Part shown: positions 22,656 through 33,962 of the stretch, one piece after another
How positions within the stretch are numbered: the stretch's first letter is position 1
How the letters are laid out: each line of letters opens with the position of its first letter
Source of the DNA: Delphinapterus leucas
Taxonomy: Eukaryota; Chordata; Mammalia; Artiodactyla; Monodontidae
DNA length: 64,000 bases
Assembly: GCF_002288925.2 (NCBI RefSeq)
Contig: NW_022098069.1
Coordinates: 79,740,919-79,804,918 of the forward strand
Reading direction: 5' to 3'
Translations under genes and position numbers: made by a program
The notes under the pieces: generated by a model
What the model was told of the DNA's origin: nothing
Database searches by the model: none
What the model saw: only the letters and a program-made list of their open reading frames with translations

Positions 22656-24346
22656 ACAGAAGCAAGATATGGTGGAAATAAGAAAATAAAGAGAGCTATG
22701 TAATAGTAACAAAATGAAATCAGGAAACATAAAAAATAATAATAACAGTAGTAATAATAATAAAGATAATTAGCAGAGGCAATGTAAATAGGTATATTGT
22801 CAAAGAATCTTCTCTTCAAACTGTGTGAATAGATAATAAAAACCTGAAAAGTTAGGCAAATCACCAAATTTCTAAAGGAGATTTTCCACCTCATGAAATT
22901 ACAACAAACTAACCAACCAAAGCCAATTAATAAAGTCTATTAAGATTTGTTTCAGGCAAATGATTTTAATGATTTTTATAAACTCATGATACATATGTAA
23001 TGTTTTCTCACTCCCTAAACACGGAACGACTTCTAATGCTCTGTTTCTTACATTCAGACATCATTTCTACTTCTATGAACTTGCATTTATAAACTCTTCT
23101 TTGAGAAGTCTGTTAGTCATAAATATTTATTTCTTTTAGCATCCTTTCTTTAAAAAATACTTAATATCGGTGGCATTAGACTCTATATTCTATGATAGAC
23201 TTGAGCCAATGAGGAATTAGATAGTGTTCAAATTATATTATAGTGTGTATTTACTTATCATCTTGGTTCTTTAAAGCACAAAAAAATGAAAATATTTCTT
23301 AGATATAATTTTGTAATATACCCAACAGTTTTTGTTTATTATTTCTCCTTGGAGTTCTGGATAGTTATATCAATTAATAGACATCTATAAATGTCTCAAA
23401 TTATAGAAACTCAAATTACAGAAAGAAAAGCATTCCCTGAAGTATTGAATATATACATTTTCAATTCTCTCCTGAAAGTTGCTGTAAATTTTTCCGTTTT
23501 GGCTGCTACTCATTTCTGGATATCTCTCACATATGCCCTTTTATCCTCTTGTGTGTTGATTAGAACACAGAGGAGAGCATACTTGAATTTCATTAGAAGA
23601 TGACTGATCAATAATTCTCTCTTTCTATAGTATAATCTATTTAAAAACAGATACATGAGTTTGGCTTTTGGTGTGTCCAATTCTTTATATGAACTAAATA
23701 CCTAAACTTTAATTAAGTGCAGTGCTCCTCCCCTGGGTAACCAAATACTCAAATATATATTTTGAATCAAAACTAGGGCCACGATTAGAATAATGAATGT
23801 AGTAGCTATCATATAAGATTGAGTTTTAGTTTAGGTAATATAAAGTATGTACAGTAATAAATATAATTTCTGGATATTCAATAAATTCTTATTTTTCACA
23901 CACCAGCATTCCCCACTATCTCTTAGAGTATTTTAAGTTCATAATGTATAAAACGTAATCACGTAGCTTCCTTACCTGAGAGGTTTTATGAAAATCATGA
24001 TTGTAGAATCCACACTATTAGTTTTTTAGCCAACCTTTTCACATTATATACAAACACTCTCTTTAACTGTATTTCTGCCTGAATTCTCTTATATAATTAG
24101 ACTGTGGGATTTTTATTTCCATAATCGCATTACACTGGCACTTTTTAATTGATTTTAAATCTGATTATAATGTGCTTTTTTAAAAACACAAGAAAATAAA
24201 TTTTTCCTCAAAATTATTGATGCAAGACTAACAGTAATCAAATAATGGAATTAATGATGTCACTCCAATGACTTTAAAATAATCATTTGAAATATCATGC
24301 ATTCAATGTTTAAAAACTGTGAGTAGAAGATTAAGTTGACTATCAA
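22656..24346. other. AT-rich DNA, no recognised gene
   Basis: About 1.7 kb. An AAT-rich simple repeat lies at 22732-22772. The rest shows no recognised repeat or gene; the frame at 23391-23603 has no known domain. Confidence 0.5.
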
Positions 24347-25460
24347 AAAAGCTTTTCCACGGGGAAGGAAACCATCAACAAAACAAAAAGTCAGCCTAAT
24401 AAATGAGAGAAGATCTTTGCAGATGATATATCCAATAATGGTTAATATCCAAAACATATAAAGAACTCACACAACTCATTATAAAAAAATCTGATTAAAA
24501 TATGAGCAGAGGACCTGAATAGACATTTTTCTAAGGAAGATACACAGATGGCCAACAGACACATGTAAAGATGCTCAGTATCACTGATCATCAGGGAAAT
24601 GCAACTCAAAACCACAAAGAGACATTATCTCACATCTGTCAGAATGGCTATTATCAAAAAGACAACAAATAACAAGTGTTGCCCAGGATGTGGGGAAAAG
24701 GGAACCCTCGTACACTGTTGGTGGGGATGTACACTGGTGCAGCTGCTATGGAAAACCGTGTGGAGTTTCCTCAAAAAACTAAAAGTAGAACTACTATATG
24801 ATCCAGCAATTCCACTTCTGGGTGTATTTCTGATGGAAATAACAACACTAATTTAAAAAGATATATGTACCCCTATGTTCACTGTAGCATTATTTACAAT
24901 AGCCACTATATGGACACAACTTAAGTGTTCATGGACAGATGAGTGGATAAAAAGGTAAAGTATATCTACACAGTGGAATATTACTCAGCCTTAAAAAGAA
25001 GAAATCTTGTCATCTGCAGCAACAAGGAGGGACCTAGAGGATATTATGCTAAGTGAAATAAGTCAGACAAAGAAAGACAAATACCATACAATTTCACATA
25101 TTTATGGAACCTAAAAAAAAACAAAAAACCCCAACAAAACAAAAGAGAAATAGACTCAAGATACAGAAAACAAACTGATGGTTGCCAGAGAGGATGGGGG
25201 TGGGGGAGGGCATTGGGCAAAATAAGTGAAGGGGATTAAGAGGTACAAACTTCCTGTTATAAAACAAATAAGTTATGGGGATGTAATGTACACTGTAGGG
25301 AATATAGTTGATAATATTGCAATAACTTTGTATGGCGACAGTAGGTTACTAAACTTATCATGATGATCAATTTGTAATGTATATTCATGTTGAATCCCTT
25401 CCCTATATTGTGCACCCGAAACTAATATATTGTTGTGTTCGTTATACGTCACTTAAAAAA
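24347..25460 (+). mobile_element. Older L1 (L1MA/MB-like) 3' end
   Basis: Plus-strand L1 3' part, older than copies A-C. It has the ORF2 C-terminus from 'aaagctttt...ggaaaccatcaac', the Cys-rich segment read at 24599-24856 ('[18 protein letters not shown]'), a G-rich 3'UTR near 25196 and an ending 'cgttatacgtcacttaaaaaa', which resembles L1MA/MB 3' ends. Multiple stops. TSD not resolved. Confidence 0.82.
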
Positions 25461-26016
25461 ATATCTAATGTTTTAGAATCATTTATTTCTTGGCTATCCA
25501 CACTGAGGCATCTGTAACTAATATAGTATCAATCATAGCAAAATATGCAATGAGAATACTTTCTTGTGCTTTTTAACTTATAGATTTATGAATTCTAGAA
25601 TGTAGTTACAGGTAAGAATGATTGTCTCTGTCTTAAATCAAACTGCTAACATCTATAGTTACAGCCACAGGGTAACAAATATAACCTGCACTAACTGGAG
25701 TACTTGAAATAATTGCCTCATCTAAGAGGATTAATTACTGTGGTTCTCTGTAAGGTATTGTTCAGAAATCCTGTTTCTTGAGTATTGTGTGACAATCAAT
25801 GTAAATATACATTATGTGTGATACACAGTGTGGATTACACATAGTCTGTACTTACACACATACCTTGTATATGCAAATACACAATGTGTGTACCTAGGGA
25901 AATATAAGAAACTTTCTGTGAAAGATTTCACACAGACCCCCATGCTCCAGCTCAGACAGTTGAAACTTGTATTTGTCTATTACACTTTTTCTCTTTTTGA
26001 ATTAATTTGTCATTTA
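25461..26016. other. No recognised feature
   Basis: About 550 bp, AT-rich, with short alternating purine-pyrimidine stretches around 25800-25890. Nothing assigned. Confidence 0.5.
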
Positions 26017-26021
26017 GTTAT

Positions 26022-26385
26022 ATCTATAGACTGAATATTTTTGTTTCCCAAAATTCATAGGTCAAGAACTATCCCCATTGTGATGTTATTTGGAGGTACG
26101 TTCTTGGGAAGGTGATTAGGTCATGACAGCAGTACCCCCATGAATGGGATTAGTGCCCTTATAAAAGAGCCTGTAGAGAGTTCCTTCCCTGTTTCTGCCA
26201 TGTGAGGACACAGCCAAAAGACAGCCATCTATTAATCAGGAATCGGGCTGTCATCAGACACCAAATCTACCAATGTCTTGATCTTGGACTTCCCAGTCTT
26301 AATAACTGTGAGCAATAAATTTCTGCTGTTTATAAGCCACCAAATCTATTGTATTTCATTAGAGCAGCTCCAATGGACTAAGAGA
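26022..26385 (+). mobile_element. Solo LTR of an ERVL-MaLR element (MST/MLT1-like)
   Basis: A 364-bp ancient LTR in plus orientation. It shows 'aggtgattaggtcatga', 'atgggattagtgccctt', 'gccatgtgaggacacag', 'cttggacttcccag', a polyadenylation signal AATAAA near 26316 and the terminal 'caatggactaag'. A 5-bp TSD 'gttat' lies at 26017-26021 and 26386-26390, as expected for LTR integration. No internal coding region is present, so it is a solo LTR left by recombination. Confidence 0.85.
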
Positions 26386-26564
26386 GTTATGATTAAGATC
26401 TAAATAAAAACAGGCAACTGAACTTTTCCTTTTGACCTGTTCCTTGTGTGCACACGTTTTATTTGTTTTTACCCCCAAATAAATTTCAAACTCAGCTCCA
26501 AAGAGAAAATTATTCTTACTTGGTTGTTCCTCAATGTTTGTTGCAACAAATTCAAAGTCTTCTA

Positions 26565-27022
26565 AATATAGCTATTTCTTACTTGCTCCTCCACATCCAC
26601 TTTCCCACTTGCCAGCTCTGCTTCTGACCCAGGGCAATGACACATGTGGGCTACATCTACATAACTCCCATGCCCTCTGGCTTCTGGTTGACTTGCACCA
26701 ACTGTGAGCTGTAGTAGGAAATCTGAAGGATGATAGAAAGATAGATCAGGAAAATTATCCTCAGGCTCTCTCTGAGTAAGGTCAACACAGGTTGGCTGTA
26801 TTCCTTGACTACAGATGAAAAACCTCAAAGTCACTTCTTTGCTGTATAACCCCACCCTTCCTTAATTTTTCCATTACTGTTACTGCTGGAATCTGCATTG
26901 ACATTTAAGATTCCACTACATCTCCCTCACACTTTTATAATGTATCCTTATATAAATAAAACTTTTTCAGATTATCTTAATTTGTATATGTCATCTGTCT
27001 CCAGTTGGAACCTGACTGATAC
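26565..27022 (+). repeat. Ancient dispersed repeat, family not named
   Basis: Ends in 'gttggaacctgactgataca', a phrase recalled from several mammalian repeat copies, and includes 'ggctgtattccttgac' and a late 'aaataaaact'. It may be an old LTR. No coding function; the minus-strand frame at 26562-26855 (97 codons) runs over it and is not regarded as a gene. Confidence 0.35.
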
Positions 27023-28670
27023 ATTTTCAGAGTCATCGAACACATCTTTTATATATTATGTCTTTGAAGGTACAACAATATGCTTGAAATCTAAGACAGT
27101 TTTAACAGTCACCTAATAACTTTGTCTAAGACACCACGTGATAATGTGTTAACATTCATGAAGATACTGAATAATTCCAAGTTCTCAGGAGAAGCCACAG
27201 GACAAAGCATAGAATATTGTAAGAATAATTTGGGTTTATTACTTATAAACAAAGCATTTTCAGAAGTAATTTCAAAATTAATAATTTGATTTATGCCATA
27301 GAAATGCTTTCTTGAATGTTAGAAGATGGTCAAGTGTTCTAACTCCACATAAATGCATCATTTAACTCCACATAATTTCAATTAAAAATAAGTTTAAACA
27401 GTTAAAATATTTTTTATTAATTATTATGTTTCCTATATTCAGACAAATAAGGAGTTTGCACTATTTCTAAATTTCTGTTTCACTGCTTTTTATATAATAA
27501 GATTAAATTTAGATGTTGTCCTCAAAAACAGACAATGCAGAATAAAGAAAGCAAGAAAACCATGTTTAATATACATTTTGTTTCATTTTCATGATATGTA
27601 ACAGTCATTATGGAATTGAATTAATAAAACCTGGATGAAAAACTAAATTAATTAGAAAAGAATATTAGTTTTTTAGTTGAAACTTGAGTATATTATTTAC
27701 TTTACTTTCACTGGGTTATGTTTTCCAAACTGGAACTTATTTCACTAATTTATCAATTTCCCTTTCCTAGTTACACATTGTTAATCACTCAGTTTGTGAA
27801 GTGTAGGCTGACTGGGTCTGGGTGTTTGGCTCAGTCAGTTGGTATATTTCCCTAATGAGGTCCAGGATCTATGCCCAGTCCCAGTAGGAGCCACTTAGTC
27901 TCACACAGAAACAATAACTACATAATGTATCTTTAATTTCAATACTAACTGAAAAAAATCAATTTGTTCATATATAAGCTTACCTTTATGTTTGTTTGAG
28001 AAACTAGTCTCCATTCCAATAATAATAAAAATAAAATAATAATTTTAGTTTACCATTTTCCTGAATATAGTACTTCACCTTAAGCTCTCTCAAATGGAGC
28101 TTGCTCATTTTCCACATCCCAAAGGATTAGGAGTCAGAAAGAAATGTAAGCATCCTCTTTGACCCCTGCTGCCATGGTGCTCTTCCTAAATCATGATTTC
28201 ACATTTATGTAAAGGAATCTGTGAATTTGAGGCTCATGCCAGCATGCTATGCACCATGTTCTCTTCAGGTTTTCTTTACCTCTTTATTTTGAAATACCTT
28301 AAACTTATACTCCATCTGAAAAATATTAAAAAGAAAATCCTTGCAAATTTCATTCATGTTCTACTTACAAAACTTGAGTGTGTGTGTATACACACCCATA
28401 TACACACATATGTGTGAGAGTAAGTTGTAAATGAGTTGCTCCTTTATATCTGAATAATTGTCTATATAATAGTGTGCTTTTTTAAAAGGACATTGTCTTA
28501 AATAATCACAGTTCTATAATACATATCACAAAAGTAACCTTGACAAAGTGCTATTTATATAATATACAGATTTTATTTAACTTTTACCAGTTGCCCCACT
28601 AATGTTATTTTTATCTGGTTCAGAATCACATAATATCATTCTTTGTCATCTTTCTTTAGACTTCTTTAAC
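27023..28670. other. AT-rich DNA, no recognised gene
   Basis: About 1.65 kb without an assigned repeat, apart from a faint tRNA-like patch near 27815-27895 and a TG/CA patch at 28376-28422. Confidence 0.5.
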
Positions 28671-28683
28671 AAGATAAAGTCTC

Positions 28684-29824
28684 TCCCATTCTGAGGTTTG
28701 TCTTTTCATCTTGTTTATAGTTTCTTTTTCTGTGCAAAAGCTTTTCAGTTTCAAGCAACTGACAAAGGATTAATCTCCAAAATATACAAACAGCTCATAC
28801 AGCTCAATATCAAAAAAACAAACAACCCAATCTAAAAATGGGCACAAGACCTAAATAGATATTTCTTCAAAGAAGATATACAGACTGCCAACAAACACAA
28901 GTGCTCAACATCACTAATCATTAGAGAAATGCAAATCAAAACTACAATGAGGTATCACCTCACACCGGTCAGAATGGCCATCATCAAAATATCTACAAAC
29001 AATAAATCCTGGAGAGGGTGTGGAGAAAAGGGAACCCTCTTGCACTGTTGGTGGGAATGTAAATTGATACAGCCACTATGGAGAACAGTATGGAGGTTCC
29101 TTAAAAAACTAAAAATAGAACTATCATATGACCCAGCAATCCCACTACTGGGCATATATCCTGAGAAAACCATAATTCAAAAAGAGTCATGTACCACAAT
29201 ATTCATTGCAGGACTATTTACAATAGTCAGGATATGGAAAAAACCTAAGTGTCCATCAACAGATGAATGGTTAAAGAAGATTTGGCATATATATACAATG
29301 GTATATTACTCAGTCATACAAAGAAATGAAACTGAGTTATTTGTAGTGAAGTGGATTGACCTAGAGTCTGTCATACAGAGTGAAGTAAGTCAGAAAGAGA
29401 AAAATACTGTATGCTAATACATATATATGGAATCTAAAAAAAGAAAAGAAAAATGGTTCTGATGAACCTAGTGGCAGGACAGGAATAAAGACACAGATGT
29501 AGAGAATGGACTTGAGGACACAGGGTGGGTGTGGGGAAGGGGAAGCTGGGACAAAGTGAGAGAGTAGCATTGACATATATACACTACCGAATGTAAAATA
29601 GATAGCTAGTGGGAAGCAGCCACATAGCACAGGGAGATCAGCTCCATGCTTTGTGACCACCTGGAGGGGTGGGATAGGGAGGGTGGGAGGGTAACACAGA
29701 GGGAGGGGATATAGGTATATCTGTACATATAGCTGATTCAGTTTGTTATACAGCAGAAACTAACACAACATTGTAAAGCAATTATACTCCAATAAATATG
29801 TTAAAAAATAATAAAATTTAAAAA
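28684..29824 (+). mobile_element. L1 insertion with 5' inversion (twin priming)
   Basis: A single L1 insertion bounded by a perfect 13-bp TSD 'aagataaagtctc' (28671-28683 and 29825-29837). Bases 28684-28755 are an inverted piece of ORF2 ('gtgcaaaagcttttc' on plus). From 28757 the sequence is forward ORF2 ('gcaactgacaaaggatt') through the 3'UTR to the A-rich tail at 29800-29824. About 14 bases expected at the switch point are missing. This is the known product of twin priming. Confidence 0.94.
28929..29417 (+). pseudogene. L1 ORF2 C-terminal fragment (162 codons)
   Basis: Open remnant of the ORF2p C-terminal region, with the cysteine-rich segment '[14 protein letters not shown]' and '[16 protein letters not shown]'. 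It has lost the very end ('EKNTVC' replaces the usual terminus after a small deletion). It lacks endonuclease and RT, so it is inactive. Confidence 0.85.
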
Positions 29825-29837
29825 AAGATAAAGTCTC

Positions 29838-31859
29838 AATCTTTTTTTCGTTTGTTTTCTCATGACTTTCATAGTTGTACTGAGATCCCCTTCACTCTTT
29901 CTCATTCACCAAATCAGTGAGTACTGGGCTTATATCTTTTTTTGTCTGTACTGGCATCAAGCTGGGTAACTTGAATGTAACTAGACATCTCTAGTGTTAT
30001 TCACCTTCCTCAATTCACCCCCCTTAGCATGGCTACAGCGTGGACCTAGTCAGCACCCAGAGTGTTCCCATTTGTAAAATATTAATGCTGCTATTCCATT
30101 CCTGAAGAGCATCATTTTTGCTGCTATACTTAATGTCAAATTCCCAAACAACTCAAATCTCTCTTATGTTCTGCTAATCAGATTCCTCCTATCTTCATTT
30201 TCTTCCATGTTCGATGAATATTTCATAGTATATCAATCTACCTAAATCTTGTCGGTATTCTAATTTACTTTGATCCATTCATTTCAGTGATCTCACTTGA
30301 CAAAAACACCCATTTAAGATTAATCAAATGTTTTTCAATGTTTTTCCTCTATGATAAAAACAGGCAGAATTGTGACACTGTAAATTTATGATCTCCAGAT
30401 AGATTAGGTGATCAGTGCTTCCAGTCAATCCTTCTTTCTCTTGTTCCTTTGAAGGAACAAGGTACAGGCACAAGCACAATCACCAAAAGACTCTCCCCTT
30501 CCAATGCATACCACCCTCATTTTTAACTGATCCCCACTTCTATATCAATGACAAAACTTGCCGTGCTTTAATATCCCTGCCCTTGGATAAAGATTATTGA
30601 GATACCCAATCATCAAAATAACATTGATTCAAATTCAGAAATGGTCCCCTCTTTTTAAATCCTTCCTTAAGCCCCTCCCAGCTTCTCCTTATTAAAATGT
30701 TCCTTGTTCTTTCCTTGGGTGTGTTTCATCTTGCTATAACTGAGTAAATCTGGATTTGTCTCAATGCAAATCTGTTCTGGATAGGTTTCAAGTTGGTGGT
30801 GGTTGACATGTCCTTTACTCATTTCCACTCTCTCCTACTTTTTTTTAACCTCCTTTATTCATTTTAAACCTTCTTGGTTCTTTTCATTCCTGCCCTGCCA
30901 CTTTCTCCTTCACTTTTGTCCATAAGATTACCTCCTACTACCTAAAGAAAATATAAAAGTCTGTAGATAATAAGATTCCCATGGATGTATCATAGAGAAT
31001 GAGTGCAAGGGAGTTAAATCCAAGGTAAGAAAAATGGTTTCTAGTTTCTCAAAGGAGATGACGATAGTCTGGAGTAGATACCTAAGGTGGATTGCAGAGA
31101 AGTGGACAGAATTCAAGGATGGTGAGGAGGTACAGTCATGAGACGGAAAGGCAATTGTTGCTTCCCTTCACTTTACTAAAGATTCACAGGTTTGATATGG
31201 CTTGGAAGAGGCAGTAGAGTTAAAGTGAGCAAGAGTATAGAGTTATATGACTATGATATTGGAATGGACATTTGTCAAGAGAGTAGACCGTTCTTGTGGA
31301 TAAAAGTGATGTTACTTTACGCAAAAATTGTGAGGCGTCTGAAAACCTCTTTCCAGAGTAGTGAAGAAGAAATAATCTACAAGTACATAGAAAGAGAGAG
31401 AAAAAGAAAATATATAGTTTTTTTTTCCCCTGAGATGCACTAAATTGAATTTAGCTCATTCAATGTGTTCCCTATGCTTGTTATTTTACTATTTCCTGAT
31501 TTTTCCATTTTAGATAATATACACTGCTTTCCTGTATATGGAAATATACACACACATACAAAGACTTTTCTGTGAGCAACTTTCAGTGGAAGAGTGTCTG
31601 TGAAAATTATTTCAAGCCTTGGATAATAAATTACTCCTCCAGAACAGATAGGTGTTTGCATCTTTCAGGCACTGAGAGACAATTAGCCCAAGACCATTTC
31701 AATTAAATTCATGGCTTGGTGTTGTCTTGTTTTTGCATAACATAGATAATATGCATTTGTGTTGCAAATCCATATGAGGGCATGTTCATGATGATAACTT
31801 CACAAGGATAATTAATTTTACTCCATGACTATGTAGTAACACTTTCTTTGTCGTCACTT
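29838..31859. other. No recognised gene
   Basis: About 2 kb of mixed DNA. It contains a 22-bp hairpin at 30440-30461 and a purine-rich patch near 31370-31430. Minor frames (30415-30600, 31192-31443) have no known domain. Confidence 0.5.
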
Positions 31860-32660
31860 AAGATTGGAGGGGGGACTTGTTTACTTCTGGAGAGGGTGCA
31901 TCTGTGGGATCTCAGTTATAAGGGGTTTGTCTCCTATTTGACCTTCCCTTGATTTGGGGATTTGCTCTTTATTCCCAGAAACCTGTAAAGCAGAGAACAC
32001 CAAAGCCCAAACCAGGTTCTGTAACTTACCTTAAAGCAAACTTGGCTCTAGTGCACTGCCCACCTCTGTCGGTTTCCCCTCCTATAAGGGTTTCCCTCTA
32101 TCCTTCTGAGTTTTTGGCTAATACCCGTATAACAGAAAGACAGATTAACAGAGAAAAACATTTCATCAACGCATGCAGCCCACACCACAGAAGAAACCTA
32201 AACAAAAAGTGACTCAAAATGGTGGCTTAGAATTTCAGCTTATATAGCATCTTCAATAAAGGACAATAAATTTTAGAGAAATGGCAGAACAAAAGTGCTT
32301 GAGGTAAGGTTAGTAAATTGTGGAGAAGTAACTAGGAAGATAAAGGTTAGTTTAACAAGGTGTTTTTGAACAGATTTCTCATCCCCAATACCCCATCTCT
32401 GGTAATGACAATATCTTCCTTTCTCTTAGTACAGGTGAGACAACTTTCATATGGGAGTTTTATCTTTTACTTTCAGGAAGAAAAGGAGGGTCTACATTTG
32501 CAATTTTTCCAGTGTCTTCAAATCAAAATAATCAATATGTCAAATTGGCATATTATGGGGGTGACATGCTCTGAACACCTTGACCATAGTATGTTATATT
32601 TTAGGCAAGTGAATACTCACTATTATGCAAAGTTTTCAATGTCTTCACAAAGAAATATGT
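31860..32660. repeat. Possible old dispersed repeat, unclassified
   Basis: Less AT-rich than its neighbours. Phrases such as 'ggctaatacccgtat', 'gtgactcaaaatggtggctta' and 'catattatgggggtgacatg' read like an old LTR or DNA element, but I cannot name it. The open frames 31949-32212 and 32360-32740 lie in it and show no domain. Confidence 0.3.
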
Positions 32661-33901
32661 GTATTCTTATCAATTTATATTGCTTTTTAAAAATATTGTG
32701 GCTAAGTATATTTCTTCAAAACACATGTAAGTATACCTAGACAGTTGTATATTAGAAATGGCAACCTCAATAATACACTGATATTGTTGGGAAATAAATG
32801 AGATTTAGCCTACAATGAATTGTTTACATACTAGTTTTTCAGAATGTATAATGCACAAACATTATAAAATTAAAAAAAATATATATTTATGTGTATATAT
32901 GTATATACATATGAAAAAATATACACATATATTACAGTAGCAATTCCAACTTACAAATAACAAATATTATACTTCCTAAAATAACTATACTGAACATTTG
33001 TTATGCATGGTAATCCTATAATAGAGACACCAGTAAAAAGGTTGATCCTAAATTATAAGCAAATCTTTTCAGAGAGTCATCATTTTTGATAGCACAGCTA
33101 TGTTTTAAATTGAATGTTTCTTGAATTAGAACTTAGGGAGTTTGTTTTCCTCATAAATATTTAAAAGTAATATGTTTTTGTTGTCACAATTTATTCATAA
33201 GTATAAATCATGATATATACATAAGAATGATGTTGAGAAATATAACCATATAACCCTGGTTTTATGGATTTATTTTATTATTAAATGAAACCCTCTCTTT
33301 AGAATGTAATGGTCTGTGAATTCAGCCAATACAAAAATTTATTCAAAGAAACACAATAGAGCTGATTTTCCAGATGACTGAAGAACTGAATCTTATGGAT
33401 GCTTTTAGTGAGACTTTAGGATCAGTCATATAGGGCTAGGCTCAAAGGACTATATAAACACAAAATAAAAGCCAACCTGTTTGCAGTATTAGTCACAAAC
33501 TCACTTTGTTTATTTGTTCACTTTATTTCATGATGATCATTTCTTTCTTTCATAATTTCATTATATTTCAAACTCTTCTCATCAGTAAAAATTATCTGTC
33601 AATAAGTAAAACCTACCTTTTATATTCCTGGGTTTTAGATTGTATTATGGAATTAATTGAGAAATTAACTCCTTTGGATGTTTATCTGTCAATGCTGAAA
33701 TTAATACCAGAGATTATTTTTCCCAGTTGGAGCAAACCTTTTATTTATTCAGGGTATGTAATTAAAAAAAATAAAAATAGTCTAGTTTCAGTGTGTATTT
33801 TATATGGAATTTTTAAAAAATATGCTAACCAACAGATAGAAAAATCCAGTTTTCTAGGATTACATATAAGGTGCATATCCTCTCCTGAAAAATAACAAAG
33901 T
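32661..33901. other. AT-rich DNA, no recognised gene
   Basis: Contains an AT/GT-alternating patch at 32876-32935. The 129-codon plus-strand frame at 33506-33895 is rich in Phe, Ile, Leu and Ser codons, as expected for AT-rich noise. No gene assigned. Confidence 0.5.
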
Positions 33902-33962
33902 AGGAAAAAAGAAAGGAAGGAAGGAAGAGGAGAGAAGGAAGGAAATAGGAAAAAAGAAAGAA
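33902..33962. repeat. Purine-rich (GGAA)n-like simple repeat
   Basis: Sixty bases of A and G only, including 'aaaggaaggaaggaag'. Confidence 0.85.

Noticed and set aside
32360..32740. A 126-codon frame
   Set aside because: No domain, no good start context, AT-rich codon use, and it overlaps a probable old repeat.
33506..33895. A 129-codon frame
   Set aside because: Hydrophobic AT-driven composition, no motif, and no supporting structure around it.
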